From Xenophilus sp. Marseille-Q4582 (GTDB taxonomy: Bacteria; Pseudomonadota; Gammaproteobacteria; Burkholderiales; Burkholderiaceae_C), in NCBI RefSeq assembly GCF_916700565.1, contig NZ_CAKAKO010000002.1, forward strand, positions 744,001-808,000: a DNA stretch of 64,000 nucleotides, given 5' to 3'. Under the pieces are notes generated by a model. The model saw only the letters and a program-made list of their open reading frames with translations, had not been told where the DNA came from and did no database searches. Every line of letters starts with the position of its first letter. The first letter of the stretch is position 1. Both the position numbers and the translations under genes were made by a program. Below, piece after piece: positions 16,907 through 25,314 of this stretch.

Positions 16907-18562
16907 ATGCAGGAAAAACAGCAGGATCCCGCTGTCCGGCAGTTCGACGCCATTGTTGTCGGAGCCGGGTTCGGCGGCGTATACGCCGTCTATAAGTTCC
17001 GCCAAATGGGCATGTCGGTACGTGTCCTGGAAGCGGGCGACGGTGTTGGAGGAACGTGGTATCACAATCGCTATCCCGGCGCCCGATGCGATATTGAATC
17101 GCTTGATTATTCCTTTTCGTTCTCAAACGAGCTGCAACAGGAATGGAACTGGTCGGAACGCTACGCAAGCCAACCTGAAATCCTGGCGTATATCAACCAT
17201 GTCGTGGACCGCTTCGACCTGGCAAAAGATATACAGTTGAATACCCGCGTCACTGGGGCCACATTCAACGAAGAGTCGAACCGCTGGCTTATTACAACCG
17301 AGCAAGGCGAAACGTTCTCAGCCAAGTATGCAGTGATGGCAACCGGTGTTTTATCGGTGCACCAGGTTCCCAATATGAAAGGCCTGGAAAGCTTTGAAAA
17401 GCAATGGTTCCATACAGGCGATTGGCCAAAAGAAGGTGTGGATGTCAGTGGAAAACGGGTAGGCGTCATTGGGACTGGCTCGTCTGCGACTCAGCTGATT
17501 CCCATTGTTGCGCAAGACGCGAAACATTTATATGTCTTCCAGCGCACACCCAACTACACCATGCCGGCGCAAAACCACCCCATGAAGCCGGATGTGGAAA
17601 AAGAATGGAAAGCCACCTACCCTGAGCGCCGCAAGTTTGCGCGCCAGTCGGGCTTCGGCCACAACCAGGTCAGCAACCACCAATCGGGTAAAGAGGTTAG
17701 CGACGAAGAACGCAGGGCCGAACTGGAACGGCGCTGGGACCTGGGGGGCCTTTACATGATGCGCGCCTTTAAGGATATTCTGACCGACCCCGAAGTGAAT
17801 CATGAGGCGGCCGAGTTTGTGCGCGACAAAATCCGCAGTATTGTGAAAGATCCGGAAACGGCGGAGGCACTATGCCCCCCTGGAGAGCTTTACATCGGCA
17901 CAAAACGTTTATGTTCAGGAACGCAATACTACGAAACGTTTAACCGCGACAACGTGTCGCTGGTTAATGTGCGCAAGAACGCCATCGACCGCATCACCCC
18001 GAAAGGCGTATTGCTGCAAGACGGCACTGAGTACGAACTGGATATGATTATTTTTGCCACCGGCTTCGACGCCATGACCGGCGCGATGAATCGTATCAAT
18101 CCGGTGGGACGTAACGGCCGCCGGCTTAAAGACGAGTGGGCGGCGGGCCCGCGCACTTACCTGGGCATGACTGTGAACGGTTTTCCCAATATGTTCATCA
18201 TCGCAGGCCCCGGCAGCCCGTCCGTGTTCAGCAATATGGTGACATCCATTGAACAACATGTGGAATGGGTAACCGATTGCGCAAAATATATGGAGGCCCA
18301 TAATATCGCCACTATTGAAGCCTCTGTCGAGGCTCAGGACACATGGACGGAGCATGTAACTGAAGCCGCCAACCGAACACTTTACGCCCACTCAAAAGAC
18401 ACGTGGTTTTATGGTTCGAACACGCCCGGCAAACCCGTTGTGTTCATGCCTTATGTTGGCGGGGTTGGCAATTACTACCAACGTATTTTGAAAGTCGCGG
18501 AAGACGGCTACCAAGGTTACACACTCAGTCCGGCAACACAATCTTCCAACAAAGTAGCTTAG
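16907..18562 (+). CDS. Type I Baeyer-Villiger monooxygenase 1 (FAD, NADPH)
   Basis: The 551-aa flavoprotein has two Rossmann motifs (VVGAGFGG at 17-24, GVIGTGSSA near 187) and the BVMO-typical EAGDGVGGTWYHNRYPGARCDIES segment. It would convert a ketone to an ester or lactone with NADPH and O2. The fingerprint normally written FxGxxxHxxxW(P/D) reads FEKQWFHTGDWP at 163-174, so the conserved Gly is Lys165 while Phe, His and Trp-Pro are kept. It is clearly related to BVMO 2 (46497-48092). It is flanked by an IS21 junction and by a truncated gene start 67 bp downstream, so it is a fragment of a larger operon. Confidence 0.93.
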   Translation: MQEKQQDPAVRQFDAIVVGAGFGGVYAVYKFRQMGMSVRVLEAGDGVGGTWYHNRYPGARCDIESLDYSFSFSNELQQEWNWSERYASQPEILAYINHVVDRFDLAKDIQLNTRVTGATFNEESNRWLITTEQGETFSAKYAVMATGVLSVHQVPNMKGLESFEKQWFHTGDWPKEGVDVSGKRVGVIGTGSSATQLIPIVAQDAKHLYVFQRTPNYTMPAQNHPMKPDVEKEWKATYPERRKFARQSGFGHNQVSNHQSGKEVSDEERRAELERRWDLGGLYMMRAFKDILTDPEVNHEAAEFVRDKIRSIVKDPETAEALCPPGELYIGTKRLCSGTQYYETFNRDNVSLVNVRKNAIDRITPKGVLLQDGTEYELDMIIFATGFDAMTGAMNRINPVGRNGRRLKDEWAAGPRTYLGMTVNGFPNMFIIAGPGSPSVFSNMVTSIEQHVEWVTDCAKYMEAHNIATIEASVEAQDTWTEHVTEAANRTLYAHSKDTWFYGSNTPGKPVVFMPYVGGVGNYYQRILKVAEDGYQGYTLSPATQSSNKVA

Positions 18563-18573
18563 GCATCGTGCCA

Positions 18574-18604
18574 TCGGGTTATCGCAACGATGGCGATAAC
18601 CCGA
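18574..18604 (+). terminator. Stem-loop after BVMO 1
   Basis: TCGGGTTATCGC (18574-18585) pairs perfectly with GCGATAACCCGA (18593-18604) across a 7-nt loop, just after the BVMO stop. There is no T-run, and a new Shine-Dalgarno and ATG follow at 18617-18631, so it may be an intercistronic processing hairpin. Confidence 0.55.
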
Positions 18605-18628
18605 AAATCCGACTCAGGAGGATACTGC

Positions 18629-18649
18629 ATGGTCACCTGTTCCACAAGT
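18629..18649 (+). pseudogene. Start of a lost gene downstream of BVMO 1
   Basis: AGGAGG followed at a good distance by ATG 18629 opens a frame (MVTCSTS...) that after about seven codons runs into minus-strand MaoC DNA. It is the 5' end of the next gene of the BVMO operon, cut at the junction near 18645-18655. The product cannot be identified. Confidence 0.5.
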
Positions 18650-18727
18650 TATTCCGGAGAGCCCGGATAGTGCACCGGCGCGAGCGGTTCGCCTGCCGTC
18701 ACGTCGTCGAAGCGGCGCTGGGTCATG
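18650..18727 (-). pseudogene. MaoC-like dehydratase, N-terminal stub
   Basis: From ATG 18727 the minus strand reads MTQRRFDDVTAGEPLAPVHY, typical of the start of MaoC-like dehydratases, then stops at the junction. A MaoC-type C-terminus that may be the missing end of this gene family member is fused to the Bug N-terminus at ~1040-1178. It follows the FAS1-type dehydratase, as expected for a two-gene hydratase. Confidence 0.6.
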
Positions 18728-18734
18728 GTGTTCC

Positions 18735-18812
18735 TGTCATGCCGGACTCGACCCGGCATCGTGTGCGCTCGCGGGCCCACGACCCCGGGTCGAGCCCCGG
18801 GTGACAGGCTCG
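18735..18812. repeat. Dispersed palindromic repeat (CHPGLDPGS type), copy 1
   Basis: An imperfect palindrome of about 78 bp with arms CCTGTCA...TGACAGG. It closely matches 33431-33512. Read through, it encodes the familiar spurious peptide CHPGLDPGS. Here it overlaps the 3' end of the dehydratase frame and adds about 20 residues to the protein. Confidence 0.8.
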
Positions 18813-19375
18813 GCGCGCAGCACGTTGTAGCGGAAGAACGTCGTGCGCAGCAGCGCGACCCGCTCGCGGCGCTGGTTGATCACCTCGGTTTGCCAAGAGA
18901 TGAAGGCGCCCTGTCCCACCCGCGTCTCTTTCGGTTTGCACGACAGCAGCAATGCGCCGCGCCTGCACAGCCGGTCGCCGACGACCACCGGCAGCAGGTA
19001 GTCCGCTTCCGCGTCGACGCCGAAGAAATGCGTGGTGGGCGGCTCCAGGCCGAAGCGCACGCCGCCGATGTGGCTGCGCGTGGGTTGCGCGTCCCGCGCC
19101 GCGTCGTCGAAGAGCGGCGAATCGCCGGGGTTCCACAGCAGGGGCATCGCGAAGCTCGCGATGGCGGTGCTCGGCACGACGATGTCCGCGTAGCCGTGCG
19201 CGCGCGCGAAGGCCGCGTCGGAATGCAGCTTCGAGTCGAGCTCGAGCGGCTCGATGTAGCGGCGCACCATGCTCGCTTCGATCGTCTCGCCCCACACCTC
19301 GGTGCGCCCCTCGCCGAAGTCGCGGCCGACGGCATCGACCATCGGCTGCCACGCGTGCGTCCAGTCGCCTTTCAC
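18737..19375 (-). CDS. FAS1-like dehydratase (MaoC N-terminal-type hot-dog protein)
   Basis: This 212-aa protein begins VKGDWTHAWQPMVDAVGRDF (GTG start) and continues with the pattern of the MaoC-dehydratase N-terminal family (MVRRYIEPLELDSKLHSD, IVVPSTAIASFAMPLLW, HFFGVDAEADYLLPVVVGD). It usually pairs with a second MaoC protein to make an enoyl-CoA hydratase; that partner gene is truncated 10 bp downstream. The GTG start overlaps the ligase stop (GTGA). The last ~20 residues come from a dispersed repeat, so the natural C-terminus was probably near LRAEP. Confidence 0.85.
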   Translation of the reverse strand: MKGDWTHAWQPMVDAVGRDFGEGRTEVWGETIEASMVRRYIEPLELDSKLHSDAAFARAHGYADIVVPSTAIASFAMPLLWNPGDSPLFDDAARDAQPTRSHIGGVRFGLEPPTTHFFGVDAEADYLLPVVVGDRLCRRGALLLSCKPKETRVGQGAFISWQTEVINQRRERVALLRTTFFRYNVLRAEPVTRGSTRGRGPASAHDAGSSPA

Positions 19376-20856
19376 TGCAGCAGCGCCTCCAGCTCGGAGC
19401 GCACGATCTTGCCGGTGGTGCTGCGCGGCATGTCTTCGTTGCGGATGAAGCGCACCTCGCGCGGCAGCTTGTAGTTCGCGATGCGGCCGCGGCACAGCGC
19501 GACGACTTCTTCCGCCGAGAGCGTTTCGTCGCGCACGGCGACGAATGCGACGGGCACTTCGCCCCACTTCGCGTCGCGCTTGCGCACCACGGCGGCGTCG
19601 GCGATGCGCGGGGACGCGAGCAGCAGCTGTTCGATCTCGGCAGGGTAGATGTTCTCGCCGCCGGACTTGATCAGGTATTTGCGTCGGTCGACGAACTGCA
19701 GCGTGCCATCGGGCTGGCGCGTGAACACGTCGCCCGTGTGGAACCATCCCCCAGCGAAGGCTTCGGCTGTCGCCTCAGGCATGCCCCAGTAGCCGGAAAA
19801 GAGCGTGGGGCTGCGCAGCAGCAGCTCGCCGGGCTCGCCCGGTGCGACATCCTGGCCCGCCTCGTCCACCAGTCGCACGCGGCACAGCGAACTCTGGTTC
19901 TTGGCGAGGTTCTCCGGGGCGACACCCACGGGAACACGCCCGCCGCTGCCCGGCGCGGGGCCGGCTTCGGTCGATCCGAAGGTGTTGCGAAACGGTGCGT
20001 TGAACAGCCGCGTGACGTCGACGATCTGCTGGCGCGGCACGAGGTCCGCCATGCAGCCCACCGAATCCGCCGGGTGCGGACGCGTGCCTCGGCGCGCGTA
20101 TTCGTCCAGCACCTTGTCGATCATGCCGGGCATCAGCACGAACCAGCCGACGTTGTCCTCGCGCTCGCCAAGGTCGCAAAGCACGCCCACGTCGAGGCCG
20201 TCCATCACGATCACCTTGCCGCCGCCGATGAGGGTGACGAGCATGCTGTCGGCGGAGGCCATGTGGAACATCGGCGGCCAGGCGATGAAGGTCGCGCCCC
20301 GCCGCACGCCACGGTCCATGGTGTTGACCGCGCCGCGTGCAACGAGCGCGCGGTGGCTCACGAGCGCAGCCTTGGGTTTGCCGGTCGTGCCGCTGGTGTA
20401 CAGGATGTAGAGGCCGTCCTCCGGCTCCACGACGTCGCCGTTCCCGCAGGGTGGGGTCGAAGCGAAGCGCACCCCACCGATGTCGCTTTCGAGCTCCTCG
20501 CCGATCATCGTGACCGCAACTTCGCCGAACAGCTTCACATGCTGCTCGTACCGTGGCGACACCAGCGCGATCCTCGGCGTGACGAGCGTGATGCAATGCG
20601 CGAGCTCCTCCGCCGTCTGCCGCCAGTTCATGCACGCGACGATCGCGCCGACCTTCGCGGCCGCCAGCAGGGTCAGCACGAACTCGCGCCGGTTCTCCGA
20701 GAGGATCGCCACGCGGTCGCCTCGCGCAACGCCTTGTACGCGCAGCCACGCGGACATGCGCGCGACCTGCTCGCCGAGCTGCGCATACGTCCAGTCCCCC
20801 TGTGGCGACTGGACCGCCACGGCCTGCGGCTTGAGCGCGACCTGGTCTTCGAACAC
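19372..20856 (-). CDS. AMP-forming acyl-CoA synthetase, N-terminus replaced
   Basis: This 494-residue ANL-superfamily ligase activates a carboxylic acid to its CoA thioester with ATP. Visible motifs are the P-loop-like YTSGTTGKPK, FGSTEAG, GWFHTGD and VDRRKYLIKSGGENIYP, and the catalytic Lys in RSTTGKIVR. The gene is joined at ~20856 to the first part of a Bug gene in a different frame, so its own start and roughly 15-25 residues are lost. GTG 20856 (VFEDQVALKP) could still start a nearly complete enzyme; the frame stays open to 21015. Downstream is the coupled dehydratase gene. Activity is possible but uncertain. Confidence 0.88.
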   Translation of the reverse strand: MFEDQVALKPQAVAVQSPQGDWTYAQLGEQVARMSAWLRVQGVARGDRVAILSENRREFVLTLLAAAKVGAIVACMNWRQTAEELAHCITLVTPRIALVSPRYEQHVKLFGEVAVTMIGEELESDIGGVRFASTPPCGNGDVVEPEDGLYILYTSGTTGKPKAALVSHRALVARGAVNTMDRGVRRGATFIAWPPMFHMASADSMLVTLIGGGKVIVMDGLDVGVLCDLGEREDNVGWFVLMPGMIDKVLDEYARRGTRPHPADSVGCMADLVPRQQIVDVTRLFNAPFRNTFGSTEAGPAPGSGGRVPVGVAPENLAKNQSSLCRVRLVDEAGQDVAPGEPGELLLRSPTLFSGYWGMPEATAEAFAGGWFHTGDVFTRQPDGTLQFVDRRKYLIKSGGENIYPAEIEQLLLASPRIADAAVVRKRDAKWGEVPVAFVAVRDETLSAEEVVALCRGRIANYKLPREVRFIRNEDMPRSTTGKIVRSELEALLQ

Positions 20857-21080
20857 ATGCCGTTGGCGGCCGGCATCGGCTCGACCGCGACGGGCTGCCC
20901 CAGTGCAGCGGTCAGGCCCGTGCCGATCATGCGCGCGATCATGTCCGATGCGCCGCCGGCGGCGTTCGTCACGATGATGCGGATGGGGCGGCTCGGATAG
21001 CGGTCCTGCGCCCATGCGCCAGGAACGGCAGCCGCCGCGAAGGCGGCCAGGGCGTTGCGTCGATTCATCTGCATCGTCAT
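20853..21080 (-). pseudogene. Bug/TctC protein 2, N-terminal fragment fused to the ligase
   Basis: From ATG 21080 the first ~75 residues are a Bug protein (signal peptide, YPSRPIRIIVTNAAGG, GQPVAVEPMPAANGM), after which the frame enters the ligase gene out of phase. The open frame runs on to 20673 without meaning. It is the counterpart of 852-1037 in the left arm, but extends 13 or so codons further into the Bug gene. Confidence 0.85.
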
Positions 21081-21931
21081 TCCCCGAACTTGACGGTTGT
21101 CGTTTCCATGATGGTCTTGAGAAAGGTACGCACGTTCATAGGAGGCTTTCGTTACGTGTTTCCAGTGCCGCCGCGGATCCGGCTTTGCCGGTCCGCTGGG
21201 GGCGACCCCTTGAGGGGGTAGCGCCGCAGGCGCTTCGGGGGTGGGTCGACCTCACTCGAACTTGATCGGCACGGTTTCCATGATCTTCTTGATGTTGTTC
21301 GACTCGCGCGTGGTGATGCGGGTCACTTCATCGGGCCCGGCCACTGCAAGCGGCACGGAGGACGCGACGAACTTCTCGGCCATGCCCGGTGCCGACAGGC
21401 CCTTGCGCACGGTCTCGGTCAGCTTGGCGGCCACGTCGGCCGGCGTGCCGGGCGGCGCCCACAGCGCGAAGTTGATGTCCTGCACATAGCCCGGCACGAA
21501 TTTGTTGAGCGGCACCGCGCCAGGCACCGCGGGGCTGGGCTGCGCGCTCGTCACGCCGATCACCTTGAGCTTGCCCTGCTTGATGAACTCCATCATCTGC
21601 ACCGACGGCGCCTGGAAGATGACCTTGGTGTCGCCGGCCAGCACCGACTGCAGCGCGGGGCCGCTGCCGCGGAAAGGCACGTTCACGAGATTGAGCTTGG
21701 CCTGCTGCGCGAGCAGCGCGGTCGCCAACTCCGGCGTAGGGCCGGCGACGGCGATGTCCACGCCCTTGGCCTGCTGCTTCGCCCACGTGACGAAGCCCGG
21801 GAAGTCGTTGGCGGGAACGCTCTGGTGCACGAGCAGAACAATTGGCGTCATTGCGAGGTTGGCGATCGGCGTGAGGCCCTTGACCGGGTCGAAGCTCGCG
21901 TCCTTGGTCACCATCGGCGCCAGCACGACGG
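20895..21931 (-). repeat. Right arm of the >=1 kb inverted repeat (partner 1-1037)
   Basis: Reverse complement of 1-1037 with 12 differences. The arm ends near 20895, where the left arm diverges. Right of 21931 the left partner lies outside the window. Confidence 0.95.
21077..21139 (-). pseudogene. Remnant 3' end of a Bug gene (inverted copy)
   Basis: Same 20-codon remnant as at 793-855, ending in TVKFGE and overlapping the next start by ATGA. Confidence 0.6.
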
Positions 21932-22226
21932 TGCCGATGGTCGTCACCAGCAGCGTATGGCCGTCAGGGGGTGCCTGCTTCACGGCCATGGTGCCGATGG
22001 AGCCGAAAGCGCCGGTCTTGTTTTCCACCACCACCGGCTGGCCGAGCAGCTCGCTCATCGACGTGGCAAGCGTGCGCACGATCACTTCACCCGTGCCGCC
22101 GGGCGCGTACGTGAAGACGATCTTGATCGGCTTCGTGGGGAAGCCTTGCGCGTGGGCGAGAGGCGCGAGGGGCGCGAGCGCCAGCAGCGATGCCGCCAGC
22201 AAGAGGGAACGTCGGAAGCCTTGCAT
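21252..22226 (-). CDS. Bug/TctC-family periplasmic solute-binding protein (complete)
   Basis: The 324-aa protein has a clear signal peptide (MQGFRRSLLLAASLLALAPLAPLAHA). The Bug motifs follow: FPTKPIKIVFTYAPGGTGEV (carboxylate-binding loop), VVVENKTGAFGSIG, HTLLVTTIGT and VNVPFRGSGPALQSVLAGD. Length is typical. It would bind an organic acid or related ligand in the periplasm. It ends the acyl-CoA operon portion after an IS5 insertion 27 bp upstream of its start, which separates it from the acyl-CoA dehydrogenase gene and may cut co-transcription. Residues Ser, Gln and Ala in the GSGP and FQAPS segments differ from the left copy. Confidence 0.93.
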   Translation of the reverse strand: MQGFRRSLLLAASLLALAPLAPLAHAQGFPTKPIKIVFTYAPGGTGEVIVRTLATSMSELLGQPVVVENKTGAFGSIGTMAVKQAPPDGHTLLVTTIGTVVLAPMVTKDASFDPVKGLTPIANLAMTPIVLLVHQSVPANDFPGFVTWAKQQAKGVDIAVAGPTPELATALLAQQAKLNLVNVPFRGSGPALQSVLAGDTKVIFQAPSVQMMEFIKQGKLKVIGVTSAQPSPAVPGAVPLNKFVPGYVQDINFALWAPPGTPADVAAKLTETVRKGLSAPGMAEKFVASSVPLAVAGPDEVTRITTRESNNIKKIMETVPIKFE

Positions 22227-22252
22227 GAGAGAGTCTCCAGGATGAGGATCTA

Positions 22253-23078
22253 GGGCGTGTTAACACTAATTTCCAGACTGGCAGTTTTCCAAGAAACTGC
22301 GAGTATGGAAATCACCCCTGAACAGTTCTCGCGCATTGAGCATTGCCTGCCTCTGCAGCGCGGCAATGTCAGCCTGACCAATTTGCAAGTGGTCAACGCC
22401 ATGTTGTATGTTGCCGAGCACGGCTGCAAGTGGCGTGGATTGCCCAAGCGGTTTGGAAACTGGCACACCATCTACACGCGCATGCGCCGCTGGACCAAGG
22501 CTGGCGTGCTGGACAAGATGTTTGAAGAGCTACAGCGCGAGCAGGTCATTCGCATCAAGATTGAGGCAGTCTCGCTCGACAGCACCAGCATCAAAGTGCA
22601 CCCCGATGGCGCTGGCGCTTTAAAAAAAACGGGCCGCAATCCATCGGCAAGTCTCGAGGCGGATGGAACACCAAGATTCATATGGTTGCCGCGGATGCTC
22701 GAACGGCCGTGACATTCTGTTTGTCACCAGGTCAGGCGCACGATGCGCCTGCAGGTCGACGCCTGATCGAAAGTCTGGGAAAGACCAGCAGACCCGTGCA
22801 CTTGCTCATGGATCGCGCCTACGAGGGCAACGAGACGCGCCAACTGGCGCTGGACTTGGGTTTCATTCCCGTCGTTCCACCCTCAAGGAAGAGGCTGGAT
22901 CCATGGGAGTACGACCGGGCTATGTACAAACGCCGCAACGAAGTGGAGCGTCTGTTCAGGCGGCTCAAGGGTTATCGACGCATCTTCTCCCGATTCGAGA
23001 AGCTCGACGTGATGTTCCTCGGCTTCCTCAGCTTTGTGCTGGTGGCCGATGGACTTCGCAGTTTGTGTTAACACGCCC
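22253..23078 (+). mobile_element. IS5-family element (IS427-like), 826 bp, TA target duplication
   Basis: Terminal GGGCGTGTTAACAC and its complement bound the element, and TA flanks both ends. It sits between the acyl-CoA dehydrogenase and Bug genes of one operon. Confidence 0.92.
22305..23071 (+). CDS. IS5-family transposase made by -1 frameshift
   Basis: Frame 1 runs from ATG 22305 (MEITPEQFSRIEHCLP) through the first catalytic Asp (AVSLDSTSIK). At an A8 run (22622-22629) the reading must slip back one base to give KNGPQSIGKSRGGWNTKIH and continue to the Asp (LLMDRAYEGN) and Glu (RNEVERLFRRLKGYRR) near the end at 23071. Such two-frame transposases are known in the IS427 group. The slippery A-run supports a programmed shift; an inactivating indel is the alternative. 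Confidence 0.85.
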
Positions 23079-23100
23079 TAGTTGGAATGAAACAGCCGGA

Positions 23101-25314
23101 TCAACGAGGCAGGTCCAGCCCTCGCAGCGCGATCAGGGTGCGCTGGATCTCGTTGGTGCCGCCACCGATCGTGTAAAGCAGCGCATCGCGCACGCCGTAC
23201 TCGAACACGCTGTCGCACAGCGCGCCTTGCGCGCCCTCGGCGAGCGTGGCGCCGGGGCCGAGCAGGTCGAACGCCGTCTCGGACAGGCGCTCCATCAGCT
23301 CGCTCGCGTACACCTTCAGCATGGCGGCCTGCCACAGCGGCACCTCGCCCTGCTCCACCACCTGCGCGGTGCGCACGGCGAGCAGGCGCGACGCCTCGAT
23401 CTCCGCGCCCAGCCCGCCGATGCGGTCGAGCACCAGCGGGTCGCTGCGCAGCGAAGCGTCGGCCTTCACGTGCGCGAGCAGCTTGTCGAAGTAACCCCGC
23501 GCACGTGCGCCGATCGCGCCCACCGTCTCGCGCTCGAAGGCGAGTGCATCGGTGAGGAGCTCCCAGCCGCCGTTGCCCGGCCCGACGAGCGCGTCGGCGG
23601 GCAGCTTCACGTCATCGAAGAACACCACGTTCGCGCGGTGGCCGTTGAGGCCGCTCATGGGCTGGATCGTGATGCCGGGCGTGGCCAGCGGCACAAGGAA
23701 GACGCTGATGCCGCCGTGCCGCTGGTTGGCCGGGTCGGTGCGCGCGGCCAGCCACACGTATTGCGAGAACCCGGCGGTCGACGTGAATATCTTCTGACCG
23801 TTCACCACCCAGCCGCCGTCCTCGGTGCGCTTCGCGGATGTTCTGATGCCCGCGAGGTCGGAGCCGTGGTCCGGCTCGCTGTAGCCGAGGGCGATCGAGA
23901 TGTCGCCGCGCGCGATGCCGGGCAGGAAGAACGCCTTCTGCGCGTCGCTGCCGTGGATGACGAGCGTCGGGCCGATCATGTTGGCCGAGGTGTTGTGGAA
24001 GGTGACGGGCGCCTCCGCGTAGGCCATCTCCTCCTCGAAGGCGAGATGTTCGAAGGCCGTGCGTCCCTGTCCGCCGTAGGCCTTGGGCCAGTTGACGCCG
24101 AGCCAGCCCTTGGCGCCCACCTTGCGGCTGAAGTCCTGACGCGCCTTGCGGTGATTCACCGGGAGCGCATACGTTTCGGGCGGATAGGCATGGTCCCAGT
24201 TGTGCGCCAGCCACTCGCGCACCTCGGCGCGGAAGGCATCGGCCGCCGGCGTGAGCGCCATGTCGGGGACGGCGCCGCGTTCGAGCAGCAGGGCCGCGAC
24301 GTCGCGCCGGGCCTGCTGCACGCCACCGAGCCGCGTGAGGTCGCCGTGGATGCGGCGGAAGTGGCGCGGCAGCTCGTGCTCGTCCCAGAACGAAATGCCG
24401 CCGAAGCCGTGATGCAGTTCGCGCACCACGTCGCGCAGCAGCTGGCCCGCATTCGCGGCCGCGACGGCGGCGCTGTAGGCGCGCTCGTGCTGCGATGCAC
24501 GGCCCGCCGCGACGAGCGCGAGCCGGCAGATCTCCACGCTGGTGAAGCAGTTCGCGAGCTTGTGCTGGATGGCCTGGTAGCTGCCGATCTTGTGGCCGAA
24601 CTGCGAGCGCACCTTGGCGTAGTCGGTCAGCAGCTCCAGGCCATAGCCCGCCGAACCCGTGGCGCGTGCTGCAAGCAGCAGGCGCATCAGGGGCGTGAGC
24701 GTGCCGACGTCGAACGACGTGGTGACGCGCTGGAACGTGTCCACCCGCGTGAAGCGCAGCTGCGACAGGGGCGGCACGTTCAGGCCGGGCGTGGCATCGA
24801 TCGCGAGCCCCGCGGCCTCGCGCGGCACGATCGCGATTTCGCCTTTGCCGGTCGCGACGAGAAAGTGCGTGGCGATGGCGCCGTGCTCGACGAAGGAGAC
24901 GGTGCCATCGAGTGTGGCCCCATCCGTCACCCTGCCGCCGTGCGGATCGGCCGCCCACGCGACGATGGCCTCGCCCGACTGCACGCTTGCCAGCAGTTGC
25001 GCGGCCGCCTCGCCCTGCGCCTGGGCGAGCACCGCGTTCGCGAGCACCGCATCCGCCAGCGGCAGCGGGCAGGCCGCACGGCCGAGTTCCTGCATCAGCA
25101 CGATGGACGCGGCAAGTCCCATCTCGTCCTGCGACGGCGCGAGCGCAGTCCAGCCCTGCAGCGCGGCCTTGCGCCACATGTCCTTCAGCGCGGCCGCGTC
25201 CTTCGCAGCGGCGACGGCGCGCGATGCGGGCCAGGCGTCCTGCAGCAGGCCGCGCGCCGAATCGCGCACGAGGACGAGGTCCTCGCTCTCCACCAGGGGA
25301 AGGGCCTCGCTCAT
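23101..25314 (-). CDS. Fused two-domain acyl-CoA dehydrogenase (FadE34-like architecture)
   Basis: The 737-aa protein contains two complete acyl-CoA dehydrogenase modules. The first is at residues ~1-350 (LVRDSARGLLQDAWPAS ... YAKVRSQFGHKIGSYQAIQHKLA) and the second at ~360-737 (FRAEVREWLAHNW, ALGYSEPDHGSDLAGIRT, YTIGGGTNEIQRTLIALRGLD). This mirrors mycobacterial FadE34-type enzymes, in which the alpha and beta chains of heteromeric steroid/branched acyl-CoA dehydrogenases are fused. It would desaturate a bulky acyl-CoA using FAD. The start overlaps the enoyl-CoA hydratase stop (ATGA). An IS5 element follows 23 bp after its stop. Confidence 0.9.
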   Translation of the reverse strand: MSEALPLVESEDLVLVRDSARGLLQDAWPASRAVAAAKDAAALKDMWRKAALQGWTALAPSQDEMGLAASIVLMQELGRAACPLPLADAVLANAVLAQAQGEAAAQLLASVQSGEAIVAWAADPHGGRVTDGATLDGTVSFVEHGAIATHFLVATGKGEIAIVPREAAGLAIDATPGLNVPPLSQLRFTRVDTFQRVTTSFDVGTLTPLMRLLLAARATGSAGYGLELLTDYAKVRSQFGHKIGSYQAIQHKLANCFTSVEICRLALVAAGRASQHERAYSAAVAAANAGQLLRDVVRELHHGFGGISFWDEHELPRHFRRIHGDLTRLGGVQQARRDVAALLLERGAVPDMALTPAADAFRAEVREWLAHNWDHAYPPETYALPVNHRKARQDFSRKVGAKGWLGVNWPKAYGGQGRTAFEHLAFEEEMAYAEAPVTFHNTSANMIGPTLVIHGSDAQKAFFLPGIARGDISIALGYSEPDHGSDLAGIRTSAKRTEDGGWVVNGQKIFTSTAGFSQYVWLAARTDPANQRHGGISVFLVPLATPGITIQPMSGLNGHRANVVFFDDVKLPADALVGPGNGGWELLTDALAFERETVGAIGARARGYFDKLLAHVKADASLRSDPLVLDRIGGLGAEIEASRLLAVRTAQVVEQGEVPLWQAAMLKVYASELMERLSETAFDLLGPGATLAEGAQGALCDSVFEYGVRDALLYTIGGGTNEIQRTLIALRGLDLPR

